Shown here: positions 1 through 8,885 of the stretch, piece by piece
Position numbering within the stretch: position 1 is the stretch's first letter
How the letters are laid out: each line of letters begins with the position of its first letter
Source: Salinarimonas sp.
GTDB taxonomy: Bacteria > Pseudomonadota > Alphaproteobacteria > Rhizobiales > Beijerinckiaceae
Reading direction: 5' to 3'
DNA: 40,506 nt
Assembly (NCBI GenBank): GCA_020832565.1
Contig: JAFIEI010000035.1
Location: 1 to 40,506, forward strand
Translations under genes and position numbers: made by a program
The notes under the pieces: model-generated
Seen by the model: the letters and a program-made list of their open reading frames with translations, nothing else
What the model was told of the DNA's origin: nothing
Database searches by the model: none

Positions 1-420
1 ACGGCCACGCTGCGCATCGACGAAACCCAGACGGTCGGGATCGGTGCGCAGGCCAACGAGGACGGCTTCCGGAAACTGCTCTCGCAACTCGCAGCGCTCT
101 CGGCGACGGATTTCAGTGACGGGAGCACGCAGCGGCTCGAATCCATGATGAGCCGCGTGCGCGACAATCTCACGCCGCAGGGCGGCGAGCAGAGCATCGC
201 CCAGATCGGCATGGAGCTCGGGGTCGCCGCCAAGACCATGTCGGATACGGGTGAGCGCCACAAGGCGACGCAGGTCATGCTGAAAAATGAGCTCGGCGAG
301 ATCGAGGATACGAAGACCGAGGATGTCGTGGCCAAGCTCCTCACCCTGCAGACGCGTCTGCAGGCGAGCTACCAGACGACCTCGCTGCTCTCGCGCCTGT
401 CGCTGGTGAACTTCCTCTAA
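1..420 (+). CDS. Flagellin / FlgL-like protein, C-terminal fragment
   Basis: The reading frame is open from the first base and ends with TAA at 418-420, so only about the last 139 residues of a longer protein are present. The fragment is Ser/Thr/Gln-rich, shows no Cys, and ends in the helical heptad pattern ASYQTTSLLSRLSLVNFL. This matches the C-terminal D0 helix shared by flagellins and the hook-filament junction protein FlgL, which packs against the N-terminal helix in the filament core. The upstream stretch VGIGAQANEDGFRKLL resembles the segment preceding the terminal helix in alphaproteobacterial FlgL/flagellin-like proteins. I cannot decide between filament flagellin and FlgL without the N-terminal half. 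No other flagellar gene is visible, so any flagellar cluster lies to the left. An ATG at 145 is internal and is not the start. Confidence 0.72.
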   Translation, partial: TATLRIDETQTVGIGAQANEDGFRKLLSQLAALSATDFSDGSTQRLESMMSRVRDNLTPQGGEQSIAQIGMELGVAAKTMSDTGERHKATQVMLKNELGEIEDTKTEDVVAKLLTLQTRLQASYQTTSLLSRLSLVNFL

Positions 421-445
421 GGGGTATCCCCGTCCGGTCGGGTAG

Positions 446-845
<400 letters not shown>

Positions 846-849
846 GCGG

Positions 850-878
850 ATGTGGGGGAGGGCGGCAGGCCGCGTCAA
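850..878 (-). promoter_or_regulatory. Candidate sigma-70 promoter of rnpB
   Basis: On the minus strand a TTGACG box (878-873) is followed after exactly 17 nt by CCACAT (855-850). Transcription would start about 7 nt further on, within a few bases of the predicted RNase P RNA 5' end at about 845. The -35 is near consensus; the -10 is weak, as is common in GC-rich alphaproteobacteria. The call rests on spacing and position. Confidence 0.45.
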
Positions 879-1093
879 GCGAAAACGGGTGTTTTTCGGG
901 AAATTGCGCGTACGGCCATGCCGGTGTTTCGCGAATCAAGGCTTCCATTGACCCGCTTTGCATGGCAGGCTCGATAAGTGGAGTGTGCGCGGGAACTTAA
1001 CTGACTCTACCGGGTTTCATCCTGTGCTAACTCGCGTTACAAATATCGCAGCCAGAGGAGGCTGTGAACTCTCGAACGGTCAGGGATGGAGTC

Positions 1094-1369
1094 ATGAAAA
1101 AAATCTTTGCTTTAGCAGCGGCTGTCGGCCTCGCGCTTTCTGTCGCGGCCTGTCAGACCCCCGGTGAACGTGCGGCAGGTGGTGCCCTGATCGGTGGTGC
1201 CGGCGGTGCGGCGATTGGTGCTGCTGCAGGTGGCGGTCGTGGTGCCTTGATTGGTGGCGCGATCGGTGCGGCCAGTGGCGCCGTGGTCGGTGCGGCGACG
1301 ACGCCGACCAATGACGGCTGCCCGGACAGATATTACCTCGCCACCGACGGCCTGTGCTATCCGCGCTGA
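1094..1369 (+). CDS. Small glycine-zipper lipoprotein
   Basis: This 91-residue protein begins with a lipoprotein signal peptide: MKK, a hydrophobic run, then a lipobox VAAC with the acylated cysteine at residue 20. Residues about 29-68 are a glycine-zipper region of alternating Gly/Ala with GGAGGAAIGAAAGGG-type repeats, a membrane-associating motif found in SlyB-like and 17-kDa-antigen-like outer membrane lipoproteins. The C-terminus carries two cysteines (76 and 88) that could form a disulfide in the periplasm. I chose ATG 1094 because it begins the signal peptide directly and has GGATGGAG upstream. A GTG at 1064 in the same frame, also with an AGAGGAG site, would add ten polar residues in front of the signal. 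The gene is monocistronic and followed by a strong terminator. Precise function is unknown. Confidence 0.8.
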   Translation: MKKIFALAAAVGLALSVAACQTPGERAAGGALIGGAGGAAIGAAAGGGRGALIGGAIGAASGAVVGAATTPTNDGCPDRYYLATDGLCYPR

Positions 1370-1397
1370 GGTGCTTCAGCCGATACGGCTAGAAACA

Positions 1398-1428
1398 AGC
1401 CCCCGCTTCGCATGAGGCGGGGGTTTTT
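1398..1428 (+). terminator. Rho-independent terminator after the lipoprotein gene
   Basis: CCCCCGC (1400-1406) pairs with GCGGGGG (1417-1423) over 7 GC-rich base pairs, followed at once by TTTTT (1424-1428). It lies about 30 nt after the lipoprotein stop. It may also affect the convergent livF transcript, but the T tract faces the plus-strand gene. Confidence 0.85.
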
Positions 1429-1467
1429 CATTGCTCGGCTGCAGTTGCAATGCATGCCGCGCCCTGA

Positions 1468-2166
1468 TCAAACGTGCAGGAAACGATCCTTGACGCTTTC
1501 ATCGGCGGCGAGCTCGGCACTGCTCCCGGTCCAGGCGATGCGTCCCTTCTCGACGACGACATGCCGATCGGCGAATTTCACGAGGGCATCCACGTTCTTG
1601 TCGATCACGAGGATCGCCTGATGCTCGGCCTTGAGCTTCGTCAGCACCTCCCAGATCTCCGTGCGGATCAGTGGCGCGAGCCCCTCGGTCGCCTCGTCGA
1701 GGACGAGGAGCTTGGGATTGGTCATCAGCGCCCGCCCGATGGCGAGCATCTGCTGCTCGCCCCCCGAGAGCTGCGAGCCGAGATTGCGCCGGCGCTCGGC
1801 GAGGCGCGGAAACAGGTCATAGACCTCCGTCAGCGTCCAGCGTGGCGATCCGAAGCGCGTGGCTGCGGTGGCGACGAGGTTTTCCTCCACCGAGAGCGTG
1901 GGAAAGATCTGGCGGCCCTCGGGCACAAGGCCGATTCCGCATTGTGCCACCTTGTAGGAGGGCAGACCGTGGATCGGCTTGCCCTCGAAGCTGATCGTAC
2001 CACCCTGCGGGCGCACCATGCCCAGAATGGTGTTGACCGTCGTGGTCTTGCCCATGCCGTTGCGCCCGAGCAGGGTGACGACCTCGCCCGCGCCGATGGA
2101 GAAGCTGATATCGAAGAGCACCTGCGCGGGGCCGTAGGAGGCCTGCAGGCCGGATACTTCGAGCAT
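1468..2166 (-). CDS. livF: Branched-chain-type ABC transporter, ATP-binding protein LivF
   Basis: This is one of two ATPases of a Liv-type (HAAT) importer; on the inner face of the membrane it hydrolyses ATP to drive import through LivHM. The 232-residue protein has Walker A GRNGMGKTT (34-42), the Q-loop region, the signature LSGGEQQ (133-139) and Walker B LLVLDEA. The usual switch His is replaced by the Asn-type sequence VIDKNVD, as is normal for LivF. The length is typical. I prefer ATG 2166, because GAGG sits 8 nt upstream and MLEVSGL is the usual LivF start. ATG 2184 or GTG 2187 would add 6 or 7 residues and overlap livG. It is the last gene of the five-gene livKHMGF operon. The substrate is better judged from the operon context than from this subunit. 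Confidence 0.92.
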   Translation of the reverse strand: MLEVSGLQASYGPAQVLFDISFSIGAGEVVTLLGRNGMGKTTTVNTILGMVRPQGGTISFEGKPIHGLPSYKVAQCGIGLVPEGRQIFPTLSVEENLVATAATRFGSPRWTLTEVYDLFPRLAERRRNLGSQLSGGEQQMLAIGRALMTNPKLLVLDEATEGLAPLIRTEIWEVLTKLKAEHQAILVIDKNVDALVKFADRHVVVEKGRIAWTGSSAELAADESVKDRFLHV

Positions 2167-2183
2167 CGGAGAGACCTCGCGCA

Positions 2184-2926
<743 letters not shown>

Positions 2927-2930
<4 letters not shown>

Positions 2931-3946
2931 TTCAGCCCCCGTTTGCGCAGATATCCCATGATCCCGCCGCGCGCGAACAGGGCGACGAGGACGAGGAAGG
3001 GGCCGAAGATCAGCTTCCAGTCCTGGGTGATGCGCGAAAGCAGCTCTTCCAGGATGAGGAAGGCGGCGGCGCCGATAATGGCGCCGTGCAGGGTGCCCAT
3101 CCCGCCGAGCACCACCATCACGATCAACTCGCCCGAGCGCTGCCAGGTCATGAAGGCGGGCGCGATGAATTCGGTCTGGTGCGCCAGGAGGAAGCCCGCG
3201 AGCCCGCAGATCGTGCCGGCGATGACATAGGCGGCGAGCTGGAAGCGATAGGGGCTGAAGCCGATCGCCTGCATGCGCACCGGGTTCTCCTTCGCGCCGC
3301 GCAGCACGCGACCGAAACGCGAGCCGACGATGGCGCGCAGGAGAAGATAGACGCCGAGCATGCAGGCGAAGATCAGATAATAGAGGAAATGCCGATGGGC
3401 GAGCCAGTCCTGCCCGAAGATCAGCGGGCGGGTGCGCAGCGTCATCCCGTCATCGCCGCCATAAGCTGCCAGCGAGACGAAGAAAAAGAACGCCATCTGC
3501 CCGAAGGCCAGCGTGATCATGATGAAATACACGCCCTTGGTGCGCAGCGACAGCGCCCCCGTCGCCAGCGCGAACAGGGCCGAGGCACCGAGCGCCGCGC
3601 CGAGCTGGAGGAAAAAGTCGTCCACCGTATGGCGCATCAGGATGCCCGCGCCATAGGCGCCGATCCCGATGAAGGCGGCATGGCCGAAGGAGACCATGGC
3701 CCCGTAGCCGAGGATCAGGTCGAGCGACATCGCGGCGATGGCGAAGATCATCACCCGCATCACCAGCGAGAGGATATAGCCCTCCGCGCCGAATTGGGCG
3801 AAGGCGGGCAGGATGGCAAACAGCGTGAACAGCAGGAACGGGATCGCGACATGCGCCACGCGGATGCGTGTCGCGGCCAGCGCCGTGCCGGGTTTCGGGG
3901 CATCGGCCTCGCTTGCGGCGGCCTTTCCGGGAGCGGTTTGTTGCAT
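2927..3946 (-). CDS. livM: Branched-chain-type ABC transporter permease LivM
   Basis: This is an inner-membrane permease subunit of about 339 residues with eight to ten hydrophobic segments. It carries the LivM hallmarks LILGYGAMVSFGHAAFIGIGAYGAG in the first half (residues about 75-100) and a VLGGMGTLHGAIIGAA motif near the C-terminus, the site that contacts the ATPases. The frame is open well upstream, but that part overlaps livH in another frame. I start at ATG 3946, where a polar N-terminal tail of about 30 residues precedes the first membrane segment. It lies 8 bp after the livH stop and overlaps livG by 4 bp. Family knowledge: LivH and LivM together form the channel for the substrate delivered by the periplasmic binding protein. 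Confidence 0.92.
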
Positions 3947-3954
3947 GATGCGCC

Positions 3955-4875
3955 TCACCGCTTGACCGGGAACAGCCCCGAGGGGCGGAAGATCAGGACC
4001 AGCGCCATCAGGATATAGGTCAGCATCGGCGCGATTGCCCGCCCGGTCTGGCTGGCGGCGCTGGGATCCATCACGAGGCGCAGGATATCCGATGCGAAAC
4101 CGCGCCCGAGCGTGTCGACGAGCCCGATCAGCAGCGCGGCGATGAATGCCCCGCGGATCGAGCCGATCCCCCCGATCACGATCACCACGAAGGCGAGGAT
4201 CAGGAGATTGTCGCCCATGCCCGGCTCCACCGAAAGGATGGGGGCTACCATCGCCCCGGCAAAGCCCGCGAGCATCGCGCCGAAGCCGAACACCACCATG
4301 AACAGGCGCCGGATATCGATACCGAGCGCCGAGACCATCCGCGCATTGGTCGCACCGGCGCGCACCAGCATGCCGGCGCGGGTATGGCTGACGAGGAAAT
4401 AGAGCAGGGCCGCGACGCCGAGACCGGCGCCGATGATGGCGAGGCGGTAGATCGGATAGAAGAAGCCCTCGAAGATCTGGATCGATCCCTGCAGCAGCTC
4501 CGGCACCGGCACGTAGAGCGGGCTCGCACCCCATACCACCTTCACACCCTGGTTCAGGAAGAGAATGATGCCGAAGGTGGCGAGTACCTGTTCGAGGTGG
4601 TCGCGGTCATAGAGGTGTCGGAAGATCAGCACTTCGAGGATCAGGCCGACGAGCAGCGCAGCCGGCAAGGCAAGCAGCAGCCCGAGCGTGAAGGAGCCCG
4701 TCAGCGCCGTGAAGGTGAAGGCGAAATAGGCGCCGACCATATACTGGACGCCATGGGCGAGATTGATGAAATCCATCACGCCGAAGACAAGCGTCAGCCC
4801 GGCTGCGATCAGAAAGAGGATGATGCCGAGTTGCAAGCCGTTCAGGGTCTGCACGGCGATCAGCGTCGTGTACAT
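3955..4875 (-). CDS. livH: Branched-chain-type ABC transporter permease LivH
   Basis: This 306-residue inner-membrane permease starts MYTTLIAVQTLNGLQLG and has about eight membrane segments. Family motifs visible are GLTLVFGVMDFINLAHG near residue 30, a conserved feature of LivH, and FVVIVIGGIGSIRGAFIAA in the C-terminal half, the coupling region. The protein ends FRPSGLFPVKR, a very common LivH ending. It follows the binding-protein gene after 125 bp, which contain a stem-loop, and precedes livM by 8 bp. It partners LivM to form the translocation pore. Confidence 0.93.
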   Translation of the reverse strand: MYTTLIAVQTLNGLQLGIILFLIAAGLTLVFGVMDFINLAHGVQYMVGAYFAFTFTALTGSFTLGLLLALPAALLVGLILEVLIFRHLYDRDHLEQVLATFGIILFLNQGVKVVWGASPLYVPVPELLQGSIQIFEGFFYPIYRLAIIGAGLGVAALLYFLVSHTRAGMLVRAGATNARMVSALGIDIRRLFMVVFGFGAMLAGFAGAMVAPILSVEPGMGDNLLILAFVVIVIGGIGSIRGAFIAALLIGLVDTLGRGFASDILRLVMDPSAASQTGRAIAPMLTYILMALVLIFRPSGLFPVKR

Positions 4876-4957
4876 GGGGGCGGCCCGTCACGCTTTCGGG
4901 GGAGAGCGGGGCTGGTGCGGCGCACCACGTGGCGTCGCATTCACCCCCTCGAGGCCG

Positions 4958-4990
4958 GCGACGGCTCTGCCCGCAGGCACAAGCCGTCGC
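4958..4990 (-). promoter_or_regulatory. Intercistronic stem-loop between livK and livH
   Basis: GCGACGGCT (4958-4966) and AGCCGTCGC (4982-4990) form a perfect 9-bp inverted repeat with a 15-nt loop, just after the binding-protein stop codon and before livH. No T tract follows on the minus strand, so it is unlikely to be a full terminator. Inference: it may stabilise the 3' end of the upstream message or attenuate reading into livHMGF, giving more binding protein than permease. Confidence 0.45.
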
Positions 4991-5000
4991 CTGTTCGTGC

Positions 5001-6170
5001 TCACTCCATGGAGCAGAGCTCGGCGTAGACGTCGCCGTAATTCTCGAAGATGGTCTCGACATATTCCGTCTGGAACAGGCCGTCTTCGCGCTGGGCCACC
5101 TGTGCCAGAACGAAGTTCTGGATCGGGTGCTGGTTGGTATTGAAGCTGAATTCGCCGCGAAGCGACTGGAATTCGGCATTGCGCAGCGCTTCGCGGACGG
5201 CTTCGAGGTCGGAGAGATCGCCGTCGAGCGAGGAGATCGCCGCATCGAGCAGCATCGCGGTGTCATAGGCCTGCATGGCGTACATCGCCGGGACGTGGCC
5301 ATATTTCTCTTCATAGGCCGCCACGAATTCTGCATTGCCGGGCGTGTCCATATCCGGTGTCCAGGTGGTGCCGGAATACATGCCGAGCGCATCGGCCTGC
5401 TGTGCGGGCAGGTTGGTCTCGTCCACGGTGAAGGCGGAGAGGAAGGGCACCCGGTCGGTCAGGCCGGCCTGCGAATATTGCCGCACCAGATTGATGCCCA
5501 TGCCGCCGGGCATGAAGGTGAACACCGCATCGGGCTGCATCGCGGAGATGCGCGCGAGCTCGCCCTGGAAATCGAGCTGTCCGAGCGGCACATAGACCTC
5601 GTCGACGATCTCGCCGGTGAAGTGCCGCTTGAAGCCCGACATGGCGTCACGGCCCGCTTGGTAGTTGGGCGTGAGCAGGAAGACGCGGGAATAGCCACGC
5701 TGTTCGGCGACCTCCCCCATGACCTCGTGCACCTGGTCGTTCTGGTAGGAGGTGTTGAAATAATTCGGATGACACTGCTCGCCCGCCAGGTCCGAGGGAC
5801 CGGCATTCGAGCTGATCAGGATCCGGTCGGCCTCGACGATCGGGCGCTGGATCGCCTGCGCCACGTTCGAGAAGATTGGCCCCACCACGAAATGCACGTC
5901 GTCGCGCTCGATGAGGCCGCGTGCGCGGGTGACCGCGGTATCGGGCTGCAATTCGTCGTCGACGACGAAGATGTTGGCATCGAGCCCGCCGAGCTGGCCG
6001 CCCAGCTTTTCCACTGCGAGCTGAAAGCCGTCGCGGGCCTGTTCGCCGAGGGCCGCAGGCGGCCCCGACAGCGTGTACATCAGCCCGATGCGCACTTCAT
6101 CGGCCTTGGCGGCTCCTGCCGCCATGCCGAGCGCGAGCGTCGCGCCGGCGAGCACTTTGATGGTTTTCAT
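5001..6170 (-). CDS. Periplasmic substrate-binding protein of the Liv-type transporter
   Basis: A 389-residue LivK/LivJ-type (Peripla_BP_6) binding protein. Residues 1-23 form a signal peptide (MKTIKVLAGATLALGMAAGAAKA, cut before DEVRIG). The mature protein starts with VRIGLMYTLSGPPAALGEQ, the classical start of this family, and continues with two alternating lobes; two cysteines, one in the middle and one near the C-terminus, are visible. I start at ATG 6170, preceded by GGGAGA; the longer open frame upstream is not a signal peptide. It is the first gene of the operon and is transcribed away from an aromatic-acid catabolic operon. Many LivK homologues beside CoA ligases bind aromatic acids rather than leucine, so I infer an aromatic or amino-aromatic ligand. 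This is unproven, and the gene symbol is left open. Confidence 0.9.
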   Translation of the reverse strand: MKTIKVLAGATLALGMAAGAAKADEVRIGLMYTLSGPPAALGEQARDGFQLAVEKLGGQLGGLDANIFVVDDELQPDTAVTRARGLIERDDVHFVVGPIFSNVAQAIQRPIVEADRILISSNAGPSDLAGEQCHPNYFNTSYQNDQVHEVMGEVAEQRGYSRVFLLTPNYQAGRDAMSGFKRHFTGEIVDEVYVPLGQLDFQGELARISAMQPDAVFTFMPGGMGINLVRQYSQAGLTDRVPFLSAFTVDETNLPAQQADALGMYSGTTWTPDMDTPGNAEFVAAYEEKYGHVPAMYAMQAYDTAMLLDAAISSLDGDLSDLEAVREALRNAEFQSLRGEFSFNTNQHPIQNFVLAQVAQREDGLFQTEYVETIFENYGDVYAELCSME

Positions 6171-6510
6171 TCTCCCGATCTCCCATTTATGCCGGTGGCG
6201 TCGTTGCGCCCCGTTCCCCTCAGTTTGACCGCTGAGGCCGCGTCGGAAAAGCCCTGTGGCGCATTTTTGCCGGGATGAAGTGCCGTTTGCCCGCCGTCTC
6301 TCGCGGCTTTTACTCTCTCGGCCCGCTTGGCGCGGGCTCCGGATGGGCGGCACTCTCTTGATCTTTTTCGCTGATCCGGCATCGCACTTCGATGAAGACT
6401 TCCGACGCGGCTTGACGGCTCCCCTCGCAACCTGAATATTTGAAGCTTAAAACAAACCGACGAAATCCTGCAAGAGGGTTTTCCGGTTTCGCGCAAATGA
6501 GGGGATCGCG
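6171..6510. promoter_or_regulatory. Divergent control region between the transporter and catabolic operons
   Basis: This 340-bp region has no credible gene and must hold the promoters of both divergent operons. Two symmetric elements stand out. TTTGAAGCTTAAAA (6439-6452) is an AT-rich 14-bp imperfect palindrome around AAGCTT with one mismatched pair, about 60 bp before the SDR start; it is the size and composition expected for a MarR-family operator, and a MarR gene lies in the operon. CCTCAG (6218-6223) with CTGAGG (6232-6237) forms a short stem near the livK-like gene. I could not assign convincing -35/-10 boxes. GAGGGG at about 6497-6502 is the ribosome site for the SDR gene. Confidence 0.45.
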
Positions 6511-7290
6511 ATGCAGGCCGATGCGGCAGCCGGGAGAGCCGTCAAGCGTCATGTGCTGGTGACCGGCGGTGCGCGCGGGATCGGGCGCGCCATCGCCGGC
6601 GCATTCCGCGAGCGGGGAATGCGCGTCAGCATTCTCGGCCGTGACCGCGCCGCGCTCGACGAGGCGCTCGCCGCCCGCGTGGCGGATTTCGCGGTAAGCG
6701 CCGACGTCACCGACGCGCAGGCCATGGCGGATGAGATCGCTGCGGCCAGTGAGGCCGGCGGCGCCATCGATTGCCTGATCGCCAATGCGGGTGCCGCCGC
6801 GACGGCGCCGTTTGCGCGCAGCGACGCCGATCGGTTTCGCGCCATGACCGAGGTGAATCTGATCGGCGTGGTCAATGCCATCCACCCGGTCCTGCCGGGA
6901 ATGACGGAGCGCGGCTTCGGGCGGATCATCGTCGTCGCCTCGACCGCCGCGCTCAAGGGCTATGCCTATGTGAGCGCCTATTGCGCCGCCAAGCATGCAG
7001 CGCTCGGACTGGTGCGTGCGCTTGCGCTGGAGACCGCCCGCAAGGGCGTCACCGTCAATGCGCTCTGCCCCGGCTTCACCGATACCGACATGGTCGCTAC
7101 CAGTCTCGACGCGGTGGTCGCCAAGACCGGGCGCTCACGCGAGGAAGCGCTCGCCGAATTCGCCAAGCACAATCCGCAGGGTCGCCTCGTCGATCCGCGC
7201 GAGGTCGCCGATGCCGCGCTCTGGCTCGCGGGCGATGCGGCGGGCGCGGTGACGGGGCAGGCGATCGCGATCGCGGGGGGAGAAGTATGA
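6511..7290 (+). CDS. SDR-family NAD(P)-dependent oxidoreductase, probably a 3-hydroxyacyl-CoA dehydrogenase
   Basis: A 259-residue classical short-chain dehydrogenase. The nucleotide-binding TGGARGIG is at 18-25, NAG at 92-94, and the catalytic set is N116, S144, Y157 and K161 (YCAAK). The C-terminus has the ALWLAGDAAGAVTGQAIAIAGGEV type of ending that closes the fold. Substrate cannot be read from sequence. Its place as first gene of an operon with an enoyl-CoA hydratase, acyl-CoA dehydrogenase and aryl-CoA ligase suggests oxidation of a 3-hydroxyacyl-CoA or alicyclic hydroxy-CoA intermediate. Start at ATG 6511 with a GAGGGG site upstream; the first ten residues precede the Rossmann fold. 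Followed by the MarR gene after 16 bp. Confidence 0.88.
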   Translation: MQADAAAGRAVKRHVLVTGGARGIGRAIAGAFRERGMRVSILGRDRAALDEALAARVADFAVSADVTDAQAMADEIAAASEAGGAIDCLIANAGAAATAPFARSDADRFRAMTEVNLIGVVNAIHPVLPGMTERGFGRIIVVASTAALKGYAYVSAYCAAKHAALGLVRALALETARKGVTVNALCPGFTDTDMVATSLDAVVAKTGRSREEALAEFAKHNPQGRLVDPREVADAALWLAGDAAGAVTGQAIAIAGGEV

Positions 7291-7306
7291 TGAGGGGAGC
7301 ATTGCG

Positions 7307-7858
7307 ATGAGCCGCAGCCTCGCAGCCGAGGACGAGCCGCCGGTGCTCGATTACGAGACCGGCGCCGCAGCCGCTCCGGCGGAGCATGCCGCCGAGCTGC
7401 GCCTGTGGCTGCGGCTGCTCACCTGCTCGACCATGATCGAGGGCGAGATCCGCCGGCGTCTGCGCGAACGTTTCGACGTGACGCTGCCACGTTTCGACCT
7501 GATGGCCCAGCTCGACCGTACGCCGGACGGGCTTACCCTGTCGGAACTGTCGCAGCGGATGATGGTTTCCAACGGCAACGTCACGGGCCTCGTCGAACGT
7601 CTCGTCGAATCGGGGCATCTCAGCCGCCGCAAGGCTGCGCATGACCGGCGCTCGCATCTGGTGGCACTGACGCCGCAGGGGCGGCGCGCTTTTCGCGCCA
7701 TGGCGGTCGAGCACGAGGCCTGGATCGCCGATTTCTTCGGTGATCTCGCTCCGGGCGAGATCGACGGATTGATGGCGTTGCTCGGCAAGGCCAAGGCCTC
7801 GACCCGCCGCGCCGTCGCCGCGCCGGCGGATGCAAACGACCGGGAGGAGAATCCATGA
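7307..7858 (+). CDS. MarR-family transcriptional regulator
   Basis: A 183-residue winged-helix repressor. Residues about 65-125 contain the winged helix: [24 protein letters not shown] is the recognition region, and the wing carries the family signature [17 protein letters not shown]. The N-terminal helix contains an acidic, Ala-rich extension of about 25 residues. MarR proteins near CoA ligases usually sense an aromatic acid or its CoA thioester and release the promoter on binding. Encoded second in the operon, it probably controls this operon and perhaps the divergent transporter (see the palindrome at 6439). Its stop overlaps the next gene by 4 bp (ATGA). The start has a strong GAGGGGAG ribosome site. 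Confidence 0.92.
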   Translation: MSRSLAAEDEPPVLDYETGAAAAPAEHAAELRLWLRLLTCSTMIEGEIRRRLRERFDVTLPRFDLMAQLDRTPDGLTLSELSQRMMVSNGNVTGLVERLVESGHLSRRKAAHDRRSHLVALTPQGRRAFRAMAVEHEAWIADFFGDLAPGEIDGLMALLGKAKASTRRAVAAPADANDREENP

Positions 7859-8691
7859 CCCGCTACGCCAACCCCGTCACCCTGCCGGTCGCGGGCTACA
7901 AGCCAAAACATTTCCGCCTCTCCGTCGAGGCCGGTGTCGCCACCGTGACCCTCGACCGGCCCGACAAGAAGAATCCGCTCACCTTCGACAGCTATCGCGA
8001 GCTGACCGATTTCTTCCACGCGCTCGGCCACGACGATTCGATCGGTGCAGTGATCCTCACCGGCGCGGGCGGCAATTTTTCCTCCGGCGGCGACGTGTTC
8101 GAGATCATCGGCCCGCTCACTCGGATGAACACACGCGACCTCACCGCCTTTACCCGCATGACCGGTGAACTGGTCAAGGCGATGCGTGCCGCGCCCCAGC
8201 CGATCATCGCCGCCGTGGACGGCGTCTGCGCCGGGGCGGGGGCGATCATGGCCATGGCGAGCGATATCCGGCTGGCCGGCGAGAAGGCCAAGGTCGCGTT
8301 TCTCTTCAACAAGGTCGGGCTGGCCGGCTGCGACATGGGCGCCTGCGCCATCCTGCCCCGCATCATCGGCCAGGGACGCGCCAGCGAGCTGCTCTATACG
8401 GGTCGATTCATGCGCGCAGAGGAGGGCGTCTCCTGGGGCTTCTTCTCGCGCATCGTCGCCGGCGACGCGCTGATGAAGGAAGCCGGCGATCTCGCCGCCG
8501 AGATCGTCGCCGGGCCGAATTACGCGAACACCATGACCAAGCGCATGCTCGCCATGGAATGGGCCATGTCGGTCGAGGAGGCGATCGAGGCCGAGGCCGT
8601 CGCCCAGGCCCTGTGCATGACCACCAACGATTTCCGCCGCGCCTTCGAGGCCTTCGCCGAGAAACGCCAGCCGCATTTCGAGGGGGATTGA
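7855..8691 (+). CDS. Enoyl-CoA hydratase/isomerase-family protein with a changed active site
   Basis: A 278-residue crotonase-fold protein. The oxyanion-hole segments are clear: NFSSGGDV (74-81) and GVCAGAGA (123-130). Aligning with rat mitochondrial hydratase, the second acidic residue (Glu164) is present as E178 in ASELLYTG, but the first (Glu144, in the PE-I motif) is replaced by K153 in [12 protein letters not shown]. An aspartate, D160, lies nearby. A K/V-G-L-x-G-x-D-M-G variant occurs in a recognisable crotonase subfamily, so this is probably a specialised lyase, hydratase or hydrolase rather than a broken enzyme. It acts presumably on a ring-derived CoA thioester in this operon. Translationally coupled to marR by a 4-bp overlap. 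A 194-bp gap with a repeat element follows. Confidence 0.88.
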   Translation: MTRYANPVTLPVAGYKPKHFRLSVEAGVATVTLDRPDKKNPLTFDSYRELTDFFHALGHDDSIGAVILTGAGGNFSSGGDVFEIIGPLTRMNTRDLTAFTRMTGELVKAMRAAPQPIIAAVDGVCAGAGAIMAMASDIRLAGEKAKVAFLFNKVGLAGCDMGACAILPRIIGQGRASELLYTGRFMRAEEGVSWGFFSRIVAGDALMKEAGDLAAEIVAGPNYANTMTKRMLAMEWAMSVEEAIEAEAVAQALCMTTNDFRRAFEAFAEKRQPHFEGD

Positions 8692-8728
8692 GATGGGTTC
8701 GCCCTCCATGCAGCACTCGCCCGCGCCT

Positions 8729-8864
8729 CCCTCCCCTAAGGGGAGGGGCAGGGGGGGGGTCACGGCGATTCGCCCGTATGGGGAATCGCTGCATTCGATG
8801 ACGACGCCCTTTCGCGCTTTCGCGCGAAATCACCCCACCCTCGTTCCCTCCCCTGAGGGGAGGG
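8729..8864. repeat. REPIN-like paired palindromic element A
   Basis: Two 19-nt palindromes of the form CCCTCCCC-NNN-GGGGAGGG lie at 8729-8747 and 8846-8864, in the gap between the hydratase and dehydrogenase genes. The right one is preceded by CCCCACCCT (8833-8841), and the left one is followed by a degenerate G-rich version of its complement. The two halves are therefore arranged as an inverted pair around about 70 bp of unrelated sequence. The same arrangement recurs at 10069-10182. A run of nine G follows the left palindrome at 8751-8759. Confidence 0.8.
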
Positions 8865-8885
8865 AGGACGCCAGGGAAAGCGCCC

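Noticed and set aside
948-976. TTGACC-17 nt-TCGATA as a promoter for the lipoprotein gene
   Set aside because: The -35 box is good but the -10 matches consensus at only two of six positions and the leader would be about 110 nt; too weak to list.
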